This document shows positions 49,752 through 59,121 of a stretch of 64,000 nucleotides of DNA, in pieces (the first letter of the stretch is position 1; each line of letters begins with the position of its first letter). Origin of the DNA: Actinomycetota bacterium (GTDB lineage Bacteria > Actinomycetota > Actinomycetes > S36-B12 > UBA5976). The notes beneath the pieces are model-generated. The model did no database searches. It saw only the letters and a program-made list of their open reading frames with translations, and was not told the origin of the DNA. The position numbers were made by a program, and so were the translations under genes. The stretch is from contig CANGDR010000005.1 in NCBI GenBank assembly GCA_947452765.1, forward strand, positions 1 to 64,000, given 5' to 3'.

Positions 49752-50900
49752 ATGGTTCGGGTTAAAGCAGATTCTTTAAGTGAGTTACGTCAGCGACGTA
49801 GCGCAAAGTGGCGTTCATTTCCTGAAGATGTGCTGCCGCTTCCGGTCGCCGAAATGGATTACCCATTAGCTAAGCCGATTAAAAAGACGCTGATCGACAT
49901 GATCGAACGTTCCGATACTGGCTACTCCGGAATTGTGCCAGAGCTAACGACTGCATTTGCCAACTATGCAAAACGTAATTGGAATTGGGAAGTAAATGCT
50001 GAGCAGTTTCACTTAGCAACCGATGTCGGTGTCGCTGGAGTTGAAGTGCTTCGTCTTTTCACCCAAGCAGGCGACACTGTTGTTGTTAACTCACCGGTCT
50101 ATTTGAACTTTTTTACCTGGATTAAAGAAGTTCATTGCGAAGTTAAAGATGTGCCACTGTTACATGTTGGCGATCAATGGGCACTGGATGCTTCTGGCTT
50201 GGAAGCAGCATTTGCTGCGGGCGCCAAGGTTTACCTCTTATGTCACCCACACAATCCAGTTGGACATGTATTTACTAAAGCGGAATTAGAAAAAGTCGCT
50301 GAGTTAGCCAAACGCTACAACGTCTTAGTTATTAGTGATGAAATCCATGCCCCACTTATTTTTTCCGAATCAGAATTCATTCCCTACTTGGCATTGAATT
50401 ACGCAGCGCGGGAAACTGGTGTCTGTATTACTTCCGCTTCGAAGTCTTGGAACCTAGCTGGTTTGAAGTGTGCTCAAATAATTTCTGATGATCCGAAAAT
50501 TCACGATGTGTTGCAGGGTTTGCCAATTGCAATCCCATGGCGCACATCCATCCTTGGTGCCTGGGCTAGCGTTGCCGCTTACGACGAGGGCGAAGAGTGG
50601 TTAGCGGCCGTAATCAGAAACATTGATGAGAACCGCCACTACTTGAAGAAGCTGATTGATAAGCACTTGCCGAAAGCTAAGTATTCAATTCCGAATAGCA
50701 CGTATCTTGCCTGGATTGATTTGAGTGCTTACGAATTAGAAGATGTCGCTGCCTTGCTACTGGATAAGGGTCGCGTTGCCCTTAACAATGGTTGTGACTT
50801 TGGTGTTACCGGTCATAATTTTGTGCGGATGAATCTGGCAACTAGTAAAGAAATTCTTAAAGAAGCTGTGAAGCGCATGGCTTCCGTTCTAGAAGCTTAA
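49752..50900 (+). CDS. PatB/MalY-type PLP aminotransferase (cystathionine beta-lyase-like)
   Basis: 382 aa; RSAKWRSFPEDVLPLPVAEMDYPLA, LLCHPHNPVGHVF, VISDEIHAPLIF, ITSASKSWNLAGLKCA. Confidence 0.93.
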   Translation: MVRVKADSLSELRQRRSAKWRSFPEDVLPLPVAEMDYPLAKPIKKTLIDMIERSDTGYSGIVPELTTAFANYAKRNWNWEVNAEQFHLATDVGVAGVEVLRLFTQAGDTVVVNSPVYLNFFTWIKEVHCEVKDVPLLHVGDQWALDASGLEAAFAAGAKVYLLCHPHNPVGHVFTKAELEKVAELAKRYNVLVISDEIHAPLIFSESEFIPYLALNYAARETGVCITSASKSWNLAGLKCAQIISDDPKIHDVLQGLPIAIPWRTSILGAWASVAAYDEGEEWLAAVIRNIDENRHYLKKLIDKHLPKAKYSIPNSTYLAWIDLSAYELEDVAALLLDKGRVALNNGCDFGVTGHNFVRMNLATSKEILKEAVKRMASVLEA

Positions 50901-50909
50901 GTACCTGTA

Positions 50910-51302
50910 ATGGCTCACTTAGGAATGATCGCTGTAGTTGTCGACAACTATGACGATGCAATCGAGTACTACACGACGGCACTTGGCTTCACACTGGTTG
51001 AAGATACCAAGATGTCAGAAACCAAACGTTGGGTAGTCGTTGCTCCAGATCCAGACCAAGGTGCCGCTTTACTTCTCGCAGAAGCCACAACTCCAGAGCA
51101 GGTTGCAGCCATTGGAAATCAATCTGGTGGTCGAGTTATGTTCTTTATTTACACTGACAATTTCGATCGCGACTATGCCCGAATGGCGCAGCACAATGTT
51201 GCATTCACCGAAGAACCGCGTAATGAAGACTTTGGCAAAGTGGTGGTGTTCGCCGATAAGTATGGAAACAAGTGGGACTTTATCGAGCGGAAGCCAAACT
51301 AA
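50910..51302 (+). CDS. VOC-family (glyoxalase-like) protein
   Basis: 130 aa; VVVDNYDDAIEYYTTALGFTLVEDTKM ... GKVVVFADKYGNKWDFIE. Confidence 0.92.
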   Translation: MAHLGMIAVVVDNYDDAIEYYTTALGFTLVEDTKMSETKRWVVVAPDPDQGAALLLAEATTPEQVAAIGNQSGGRVMFFIYTDNFDRDYARMAQHNVAFTEEPRNEDFGKVVVFADKYGNKWDFIERKPN

Positions 51303-51304
51303 CA

Positions 51305-51814
51305 ATGTCAAATATCTTGGGCTACGAAATCAAAACTCCTTGGGGTCCAATTGCAACTTTTGTTGATGTGACAAAAGAACCAGTCGTTGTTGCAGCCGCT
51401 TTTAGTGACATCCCGAAGTTCTTGAAAAAGGCTGGACAGAAACTCGACATTGTGGAATTCAAAACTGATGCCAAGCTTGCTGGCGTAACTCAGGCAGTTA
51501 AATCCTGGATTGATGGCGACGTAAATGCTTTCAATACTTTGAAAGTTCGTCAGCCGGGTGGTGAATTCACTCAGGAAGTTTGGAAAGCACTTCGCAAAGT
51601 TAGAGGTGGCACTGTTATTAGTTATGCGGACTTGGCTGCGAAAGCGGGTCGACCACTTGCAGTGAGAGCTGCTGGAACTGCAATGGCTGCAAACCTGATT
51701 GCGCCGATTGTTCCGTGCCATCGGGTAGTAAAGACTGGCGGCGCACTGGGAAACTATGGATTTGGCGTGGACCTAAAAGCAAAGCTTCTTGTGCACGAAG
51801 GTGTTGAACTCTAG
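51305..51814 (+). CDS. ogt: Methylated-DNA--[protein]-cysteine S-methyltransferase
   Basis: From MSNILGYEIKTPWG; TQEVWKALRKVRGGTVISYADLAAKAGRP, IPCHRV-type motif APIVPCHRVVKTGGALGNYGFG. Confidence 0.95.
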   Translation: MSNILGYEIKTPWGPIATFVDVTKEPVVVAAAFSDIPKFLKKAGQKLDIVEFKTDAKLAGVTQAVKSWIDGDVNAFNTLKVRQPGGEFTQEVWKALRKVRGGTVISYADLAAKAGRPLAVRAAGTAMAANLIAPIVPCHRVVKTGGALGNYGFGVDLKAKLLVHEGVEL

Positions 51815-51833
51815 AGCCACCTATCCTTAATAG

Positions 51834-52400
51834 GTGCAGGAACTTTTAATCGTTGCGGCAGTTGTATTTGGAATCAACATCTTGCCTGCCTTCGCACCAC
51901 CAACTTGGACTGTGCTCGCCTATTTTGCCCTGACACAACATCTTCCAATGGCAGCACTGATAGTTATAGGGGTGATTTCGGCCTCAGCTGGTAGATGGGT
52001 ACTTGCAAATATGTTTCGGCGCTACCGAAATAAATTACCCGCATCGTATGTGGCAAATATGGAAAATGCGGCTACTCACCTGACCAAATCCCAGAATCAC
52101 ACACGCGCGCTTCTGGCATTATTTTTGATTTCACCGCTTTCATCTGCGCAACTTTTTGAAGCGGCTGGGATTATGAAGTCGATAGCCCTGCGCCCACTGG
52201 TTGCTGCATTCGCCGCCGGACGGACCGTGACTTATAGCGTTACCGTGACTGGGGCAAATGCCGTGGCAACCTCATCATTTGGTGAATTGCTGACTAAGTC
52301 GCTGACTTCACCTGGAGCGATCGCGCTCCAGATTTCAATGATCGTAGGTCTTGTTTTACTGGGCACGATCAAGTGGACACCGCACACTCCAGTATCCTGA
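51834..52400 (+). CDS. Small integral membrane protein (VTT/DedA-like or related)
   Basis: 188 aa (GTG start); several hydrophobic segments; family call weak. Confidence 0.65.
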   Translation: MQELLIVAAVVFGINILPAFAPPTWTVLAYFALTQHLPMAALIVIGVISASAGRWVLANMFRRYRNKLPASYVANMENAATHLTKSQNHTRALLALFLISPLSSAQLFEAAGIMKSIALRPLVAAFAAGRTVTYSVTVTGANAVATSSFGELLTKSLTSPGAIALQISMIVGLVLLGTIKWTPHTPVS

Positions 52401-52421
52401 AATTCCACACTAGGAGAGCAA

Positions 52422-53465
52422 ATGTCACGAACTTTGGGTTATGCCGCACAGGTTGCCAACGGAAAATTGGAGCCATGGGAATTTGAGCGTCGCGAAGTTC
52501 GCCCGAATGACATTGCGATAGATATTGAATTCGCCGGAATTTGCCATTCTGATATTCACCAAGTCCGCGAAGAATGGGGAACTGCACAATTTCCGATGGT
52601 CCCAGGTCACGAAATCGTGGGTACTGTTACTGCAGTTGGTTCCGATGTGACCAAATTCAAAGTTGGCGACATCGCAGGAATTGGGTGCTTCGTTGATTCC
52701 TGTGGCGAATGTGAATATTGCGTTGCTGGCAATGATCACTGGTGTCTGGATAATTCCGCTTACACATACAACGGCATGGAACGTGATGGCGTTACTCCTA
52801 CCTATGGTGGCTACTCAAAGCAGATCGTAGTTAAAGCAGACTATGCCTTACACATTCCAGCAAATCTAGATCGCGCCGGAGCCGCACCGCTTCTTTGTGC
52901 TGGTGTGACAACTTTTTCACCACTTCGTCATTGGAACGCAGGTCCCGGAAAGAAAGTTGCTGTTATGGGACTTGGTGGACTTGGGCACATGGCAGTCAAG
53001 ATTGCCGTTGCTATGGGTGCAGATGTGACAGTTATGAGTCACAGCGAAAGTAAGCGGGATGACGCACTTGGCATGGGAGCCCACAATTTTGTGGTTACAT
53101 CCGACAAAGAAGCCTTAAAGAAGTTGGCAAATACTTTCGACATCATTATTAATACAGTGTCCGCGGACATTGAACTTCGCCGTTACATTGGAACTCTTCG
53201 GCAATGGGGTTCACTAGTTGTTGTTGGCGCGCCAAGCTCGCCGTATTCAATCGATGGCGGTATCTTGATGGGCCGCCAGTTGAGTCTTTCGGGTTCCAAT
53301 ATTGGAAGCATCAAGGAAACCCAAGAGATGCTGGATTTCTGTGGTGAGCACAATATCGTCAGCGACATCGAAATTATCTCGGCTGCCAAGATAAATGAGG
53401 CTTACGAGCGGGTAGTTAATAGTGATGTTCGCTACCGTTTTGTCATCGATACCGCAACGATTTAG
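52422..53465 (+). CDS. NAD(P)-dependent alcohol dehydrogenase (YahK/cinnamyl-ADH type)
   Basis: 347 aa; GICHSDIHQVREEWG, MVPGHEIVGTV, CVAGNDHWC, GLGGLGHMAVKIA. Confidence 0.95.
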   Translation: MSRTLGYAAQVANGKLEPWEFERREVRPNDIAIDIEFAGICHSDIHQVREEWGTAQFPMVPGHEIVGTVTAVGSDVTKFKVGDIAGIGCFVDSCGECEYCVAGNDHWCLDNSAYTYNGMERDGVTPTYGGYSKQIVVKADYALHIPANLDRAGAAPLLCAGVTTFSPLRHWNAGPGKKVAVMGLGGLGHMAVKIAVAMGADVTVMSHSESKRDDALGMGAHNFVVTSDKEALKKLANTFDIIINTVSADIELRRYIGTLRQWGSLVVVGAPSSPYSIDGGILMGRQLSLSGSNIGSIKETQEMLDFCGEHNIVSDIEIISAAKINEAYERVVNSDVRYRFVIDTATI

Positions 53466-53477
53466 TACGCTCGCGGT

Positions 53478-54233
53478 ATGACTAATCGACGCAATGTTCT
53501 AGTAACTGGTGGCTCTCGTGGAATTGGCGCTGCTGTTGCAAAACACTTTGCCCAACAGGGTGACCGAATTGCAATTCATTACAGTTCCGCGAAATCCAAA
53601 GCCGACGACGTCTTAACGACATTGCCTGGCGAAGGTCACATCGTTACCCAAGCAGACTTGCGAGATGCAGCTGCCGTCAAAACCATGGTTGACGAAGTGG
53701 CCGCAGACTTTGGCCAGATCGACGTTCTGATCAATAACGCAGGTGTTTTCTTTGATCACCCGATTGAATCTTCGAGTTATGAAGTTTGGCAAGAGGCTTG
53801 GGCAGACACCCTTGGTGTGAACTTAGTAGGAGCTGCGAACGTAACTTGGTGCGCGCTACAACACATGCCACGACATGGAACTTCCCGAATCGTGAACGTC
53901 GGTTCCCGTGGTGCTTTCCGCGGTGAACCAGTTAGTCCTGCCTACGGCGCGAGTAAAGCTGCAATCGTCGCATTCGGTCAATCCATTGCAAAGGCGTTGG
54001 CACCGGAAGGAATTGGCGTAACAACTTTGGCACCAGGCTTTGTCGATACTGAAATGGCAGCGACATTGCTGGACGGTCCTACTGGGGATGATATTCGCAA
54101 TCAAAGCCCATTTGGCCGAGTTGCAGACCCAGACGAACTTGCCCGCGCAATCTATTTCTTGGCATCTGCTGATGCGGAATGGGCAAGCGGTGCCGTACTT
54201 GATTTCAATGGTGCTTCTTACCTACGGATGTAA
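53478..54233 (+). CDS. Short-chain dehydrogenase/reductase (FabG-like)
   Basis: 251 aa; VLVTGGSRGIGAAVAKHFA, VLINNAGVF, YGASKAAIVAF. Confidence 0.95.
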   Translation: MTNRRNVLVTGGSRGIGAAVAKHFAQQGDRIAIHYSSAKSKADDVLTTLPGEGHIVTQADLRDAAAVKTMVDEVAADFGQIDVLINNAGVFFDHPIESSSYEVWQEAWADTLGVNLVGAANVTWCALQHMPRHGTSRIVNVGSRGAFRGEPVSPAYGASKAAIVAFGQSIAKALAPEGIGVTTLAPGFVDTEMAATLLDGPTGDDIRNQSPFGRVADPDELARAIYFLASADAEWASGAVLDFNGASYLRM

Positions 54234-54272
54234 TTTTCAAAATCAAATAAGAAACAAATAAGAGGAGTTCAG

Positions 54273-54653
54273 ATGGACAAGTATGACGACCGTTCAGCCG
54301 CCGGATTAGAGATGCGCAAGCAGGTGCTTGGCGCGGATTATGTGGAGCGATCACTTGCCAACTCAAATGACTTCTCAGCTCCGCTCCAGGATTTCTTAAA
54401 TGAAAATTGCTGGGGTTTAGTTTGGACCCGCGCAGGACTAGATCCAAAAATTCGCAGCGTAGTTACCTTGACCGCCCTCGCAGCTGGAAATAAATGGAAT
54501 GAATTCCGAACCCATATTCGAGGTGCGATGAATAATGGTTGGACCTCCGACGAACTGCGCGAAATGATTTTGCACATGGCGGTTTATCTAGGAGTGCCAA
54601 CTGCACTAGAAGCATTCCGCGCTGCCTCCGAAGTTGTAAACGAAAAAGCTTAA
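54273..54653 (+). CDS. Carboxymuconolactone decarboxylase family protein
   Basis: 126 aa; LDPKIRSVVTLTALAAGNKWNEFRTHIRGAMNNGWTSDELREMILHMAVYLGVPTALEAFRAA. Confidence 0.93.
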   Translation: MDKYDDRSAAGLEMRKQVLGADYVERSLANSNDFSAPLQDFLNENCWGLVWTRAGLDPKIRSVVTLTALAAGNKWNEFRTHIRGAMNNGWTSDELREMILHMAVYLGVPTALEAFRAASEVVNEKA

Positions 54654-55564
54654 CTTTTCGGCCAAGCACCAATTCGATTTAGGCGCTTGATTGCGACGTC
54701 TTCCAATGGCGAACTTGGACCTAGCGCAAGGCGTAACGAGCGCAATATTCCACGAGTAACTGGAGCAACAAACTTTAGTGGCTTACCTTTCAGCCCAAGC
54801 ATTTCTTGAAATTCCGTAGGTAACGATGCAACCGCACCATCAAACATTCGGTCATATGCAAGTAGCGCTGTCTTGGAAAGCGGTGGCTTTCGGATAAATT
54901 CCACAACTCGCTTTGTAGTTTCACTTGTAGCAAGTAGCCCGTCATTCTTAAAGCGCTGAATCTCAGCTTGCATTTCGGCTTTAGACATCGGAGCCTTAGT
55001 TAAACCAAGTGGAATTACAGCTTTTGACCATTGGGCGATGTATTCATCCGGTCCGCCAGGGATTTCTTCTTCGCCATAAAGCTCGTGCGTTGTTAAGAAG
55101 GATTCGGTAAATGCAATGTGTACCCAAAGAAGTAGATCGGAATCAGCTGCCTTATAGGGTTTAGTTTCCCCAAGTCCAGTTGTGTATTCGCCTTTAACGT
55201 GATCGTGCATGCGATTAACTCGGCCGGCTTCCAGATCAATCGCTTCTTGAGATCCAAAAGTCATAACAGTAAGCCAACGAGTTGTGCCAGCTAGACGCCC
55301 AAGTGGATCGTGCTCATACCTCGAATGTTGTTCGACGCCTGTGAGACTTCCAGGGTGAAGTGCTTGCATAAGTAATGCGCGAATACCGCCGATAAGCGTT
55401 GCCACATTGCCATGGACTACCCAAGGGGCATCAGATGGCAAATAAAGGCCGGCGGTATCGCCTTCGGCAACGCGATCCATCCATGGCGGAATTCCATCTT
55501 CGGTATTTGTGATGATCCTGCGGAAACGGGTGCCAAAGCGTTCTTGCAACGCGTTACCTGCCAC
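54650..55564 (-). CDS. MpaB-like/DUF2236 oxygenase family protein (GTG start)
   Basis: 304 aa; GGIRALLMQALHPGSLTGVEQHSRYEHDPLGRLAGTTRWLTVMTFGS. Confidence 0.9.
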   Translation of the reverse strand: MAGNALQERFGTRFRRIITNTEDGIPPWMDRVAEGDTAGLYLPSDAPWVVHGNVATLIGGIRALLMQALHPGSLTGVEQHSRYEHDPLGRLAGTTRWLTVMTFGSQEAIDLEAGRVNRMHDHVKGEYTTGLGETKPYKAADSDLLLWVHIAFTESFLTTHELYGEEEIPGGPDEYIAQWSKAVIPLGLTKAPMSKAEMQAEIQRFKNDGLLATSETTKRVVEFIRKPPLSKTALLAYDRMFDGAVASLPTEFQEMLGLKGKPLKFVAPVTRGILRSLRLALGPSSPLEDVAIKRLNRIGAWPKS

Positions 55565-55580
55565 TTAAGTCTCCCAAGAA

Positions 55581-55620
55581 ATACTGCCTACTTCTCAAAT
55601 CTATGAGAAGTTGGCAGTAT
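55581..55620. promoter_or_regulatory. 40-bp near-perfect palindrome in a divergent promoter region
   Basis: ATACTGCCTACTTCTCA-aatcta-TGAGAAGTTGGCAGTAT: 17-nt arms with a single T:T mismatch. Confidence 0.85.
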
Positions 55621-55673
55621 CTGCAGAACTTAAGAACTAGTTACAGCGGCTAAATTGCTGGCAAACTGAAGTC

Positions 55674-57092
55674 GTGGATATTTCATCGGCAATCGCCTAT
55701 ACCGACCAATTCTTTTCTAACTATCTAACTGAGAAGAAGATTCCAGGTTTGGCATATGGCTTGGTTAAAGATGGTCAGCTTGTTCATGTTCAGGGATTTG
55801 GCGAAACCGTAATTGGCTCAGGTTCAGTTCCAAACGGCGAGAGCGCATTTCGGATTGCCTCAATGACTAAGAGTTTTACTGCAACTGCGATTTTGATTCT
55901 GCGGGATCGTGGCGCACTTCGACTTGATGATGAAATAACAAAGTACTTGCCTTGGACTGACAGCATGGGTATTCCGGACAATGGACACGTCATCACGATT
56001 CGTGATTTGTTAACTATGAACGCTGGCCTACCAACCGATGATCCTTGGGGCGATCGGCAAGAAAGTCTAGAAATCGAAACATTCGATGACTTGGTGAGTC
56101 AAGGTTTATCTTTTGCCCGAGCACCAAGAATGGGATTTGAATATTCAAATCTTGGTTATGCGTTACTTGGTCGGGTAATTACCAAAGCCAGCGGCGTGGA
56201 CTATTTGAAGTTTGTGGAATCAGAAATTCACAAACCGCTTGGTATGACTGGAACAACGTATCATCAATCTGATGTTCCAAATGAATCATTCGTTCAGGGT
56301 TACGTGGAATACGAAGCCGGCATGGTTGATGAACCATTAACTATCCCTGGAGCATTTAGCGCCATGGGCGGAATTCTTAGTAGCGTTTCAGATCTTGCAA
56401 AATGGGTTGTTGGATTTCAGGAATCATGGTCATCAGATTCAAAGCATCCGTTACAGCAATGGAGTCGACGTGAAATGCAAGAACCACAGCGTCATGTGCG
56501 CACCACAACATCGCTAGACAACTCAACCGGAGAAATGAAATCAGTAACGACTTCCTACGGTTTCGGTTTATATGTTGATCAAGATTCCTTGCTAGGCAGA
56601 TTTGTTTCTCACAGCGGTGGCTACCCAGGTTTTGGTTCCCACATGCGTTGGCATCCCGAATCAGGTTGGGGAATCATCGGCTTAGGTAATCGCACTTATG
56701 CGCCTATGGGCCCAGCTTGTACCGAGGTCATGAACACCCTGGTCCAAGATCATCACGAAAAAGTTGATCGGACTGAATCCCTGCTTTGGCCAGCCACAGT
56801 TACAGCTATGAAGGTTGTAGAGATATTACTTCTCAAGTGGGATGACGATCTTGCCAGTGCAAACTTTGCAATCAACATGGACATGGATCAGCCGCGTTCT
56901 GAACGGATCGCTGCAATCCGAAGTAGCACTGGCCCCATTGTGGAAATTCAGCGAGTGCCCGACTCCTTCACGAGCACAACTCCCGCTCATGCCAAATGGG
57001 AAATTGTTGGTGAATCGGGTCACATCACAATCGAACTCTTGATGAGCCCTGAATTACCACCAAAAATTCAAACTTTAAAGGTGGCGAAGTGA
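55674..57092 (+). CDS. Serine hydrolase, class C beta-lactamase family
   Basis: 472 aa; SxxK motif RIASMTKSFTATAIL, YSNLGYALLGRVI, HSGGYPGFGSHM. Start from the track. Confidence 0.93.
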   Translation: MDISSAIAYTDQFFSNYLTEKKIPGLAYGLVKDGQLVHVQGFGETVIGSGSVPNGESAFRIASMTKSFTATAILILRDRGALRLDDEITKYLPWTDSMGIPDNGHVITIRDLLTMNAGLPTDDPWGDRQESLEIETFDDLVSQGLSFARAPRMGFEYSNLGYALLGRVITKASGVDYLKFVESEIHKPLGMTGTTYHQSDVPNESFVQGYVEYEAGMVDEPLTIPGAFSAMGGILSSVSDLAKWVVGFQESWSSDSKHPLQQWSRREMQEPQRHVRTTTSLDNSTGEMKSVTTSYGFGLYVDQDSLLGRFVSHSGGYPGFGSHMRWHPESGWGIIGLGNRTYAPMGPACTEVMNTLVQDHHEKVDRTESLLWPATVTAMKVVEILLLKWDDDLASANFAINMDMDQPRSERIAAIRSSTGPIVEIQRVPDSFTSTTPAHAKWEIVGESGHITIELLMSPELPPKIQTLKVAK

Positions 57093-57177
57093 CCTCGGTA
57101 GGTAAGTTCTCTAGCAAGACATGCCTAAGATAAATACAGTGCAGTCGACACAGACAGTTTCTCTGGAAAGTTTATAG

Positions 57178-59067
57178 ATGCCACTTCATACGAATACCTC
57201 CGATGATACTGAGTCGCACCATTCCACAGCCGGAACCGCGAGCTTAGTACTAGGTGCAACTGGCGTAGTCTTTGGCGACATTGGTACGAGTCCAATTTAT
57301 GCCTTGCGGGAATCATTCCATGCGGCCGGAACTTCAATCGATGATATTTATGGCGTTATCTCCTTGCTCTTTTGGGCGCTAAACATTGTTGTGACAATTA
57401 AGTATTTGTCATTCGTAATGCGCGCTGATAACAATGGCGAAGGTGGCATCCTCGCACTCTTATCTTTAATGCCCCGCAAGATTCGTGGACCTAAGACCCC
57501 GAAGCACAAATTAATTTTAGTTTTAGTTCTGATTGGTACAGCGCTTCTGTTTGGTGATGGAGTTTTAACACCAGCAATCTCAGTGCTTTCTGCAACTGAA
57601 GGTCTTTCCTTAGTTAACGAGAATTTAGCAAGTGCAGCTGTGCCACTAACAGTAGTAATCCTTGCAGTGCTATTCATGGTGCAATCACGTGGAACGCACA
57701 CGATCGGAAATATTTTTGGCCCAGTAATGATCTGGTGGTTTGGGTTAATTGGTGGACTAGGTATTTATCGATTTGCGCAAGAACCATCGGTGATCAAAGC
57801 GCTCTCTCCGGTCTATGCCATTGAATACATCGGTCATAGTGGTCTAAAAACTTTTGTCATTCTTGCTTCCGTAATTCTTTGTATTACTGGTGCAGAGGCG
57901 CTTTACGCAGACATGGGTCACTTCGGCGCCAATCCAATTCGTTGGGCATGGATGTTCCTAGTTGGCCCAGCTTTGATTCTTTGCTACTTGGGTCAAGCCG
58001 CATTCGTAGTTCATAATCCGGAAGCAACTGCAAACCCGTTCTTCGCACTGGCGCCAAATAGTGCCCTTACAGTGGTGTTAGTAATTTCGGCGACACTTGC
58101 AACCGTCATTGCTTCGCAGGCTTTGATTACCGGAGTATTTTCACTTTCGCGGCAGGCCGTGCAACTTGGCCTATTCCCGCGCCTTACGATTCTGCATACG
58201 AATGCCGATCATGAAGGCCAGATTTATGTGCCAATCGTGAACTGGTTGGTCGGTATCACCAGCATTGCACTTGTGGTTGGATTCAAGTCTTCATCTGCTC
58301 TCGCTAGTGCTTACGTATTAGCAATTTCTGGAACTATGGCAATCACAACTCTGGCCTTCCACATCGTTGCACGCGAAGTGTGGGAATGGCCGCTCAAAAA
58401 AATCCTGCCATTAACTATTGGTTTCTCGATCGTTGACTTGTCATTTTTGGTAGCTACTTCATCCCACATTTTCAAAGGTGGTTGGGTGCCAATCGCACTC
58501 GGCGGTGTAGTTTTTGCAGTCATGTCGATCTGGCGTGCAGGCAACCGTGCCCTAAACCGACGTATGCGCGAGTCCAGCCGTACTTGGCAGGACATTTACT
58601 ACGGGTTGGAAACCGGTGAAATTGCTACCGTTCCGGGAACTGCAATCTTCATGGCATCCCCTGCAGAAATGGTCCCATCAGCGCTGATCTCACACGTAAC
58701 TGTGATGCACTCACTTCCGGAGCAAGTAATTGTGGTGACCGTTAAGTCCGACACTCAGCCGATTAGTACAACGCCAGTTCTTTGTGATCACATTTCAGAT
58801 CGCCTATGCCGCGTCACTATCTATGCGGGCTACATGGAATCCATCAAGCTGCCTGAAGTTCTTGCCACTGCAGTTTTAGGCGATAAAGAAAAGGACGCTA
58901 CGTATTACCTTTCCGAACGCCACTTCCTTGCCTCGGATACCGGATCTTTAGGTCATCGCACCGAAGCGCTATTTGAAATCTTGCATCGCAACTCGGTGTC
59001 ACCAACTGCGTTCTATGGTCTGCCTTACGATCGCGTAATCACTATCGGTACTCGTATCGACCTATAA
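57178..59067 (+). CDS. kup: KUP-family potassium transporter
   Basis: 629 aa; LGATGVVFGDIGTSPIYALRESF, NNGEGGILALLSL, GDGVLTPAISVLSATEGL, ALYADMGHFGANPIRWAW. Confidence 0.96.
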   Translation: MPLHTNTSDDTESHHSTAGTASLVLGATGVVFGDIGTSPIYALRESFHAAGTSIDDIYGVISLLFWALNIVVTIKYLSFVMRADNNGEGGILALLSLMPRKIRGPKTPKHKLILVLVLIGTALLFGDGVLTPAISVLSATEGLSLVNENLASAAVPLTVVILAVLFMVQSRGTHTIGNIFGPVMIWWFGLIGGLGIYRFAQEPSVIKALSPVYAIEYIGHSGLKTFVILASVILCITGAEALYADMGHFGANPIRWAWMFLVGPALILCYLGQAAFVVHNPEATANPFFALAPNSALTVVLVISATLATVIASQALITGVFSLSRQAVQLGLFPRLTILHTNADHEGQIYVPIVNWLVGITSIALVVGFKSSSALASAYVLAISGTMAITTLAFHIVAREVWEWPLKKILPLTIGFSIVDLSFLVATSSHIFKGGWVPIALGGVVFAVMSIWRAGNRALNRRMRESSRTWQDIYYGLETGEIATVPGTAIFMASPAEMVPSALISHVTVMHSLPEQVIVVTVKSDTQPISTTPVLCDHISDRLCRVTIYAGYMESIKLPEVLATAVLGDKEKDATYYLSERHFLASDTGSLGHRTEALFEILHRNSVSPTAFYGLPYDRVITIGTRIDL

Positions 59068-59074
59068 ATTCCAT

Positions 59075-59114
59075 AACTAAAGCCCGCTCTCGCAATTGTG
59101 AGCGGGCTTTAGTT
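59075..59114. terminator. Bidirectional terminator between convergent kup and hisD-like genes
   Basis: AACTAAAGCCCGCTC ... GAGCGGGCTTTAGTT, 15-bp perfect stem flanked by A/T-rich sequence. Confidence 0.9.
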
Positions 59115-59121
59115 TTAGGTT

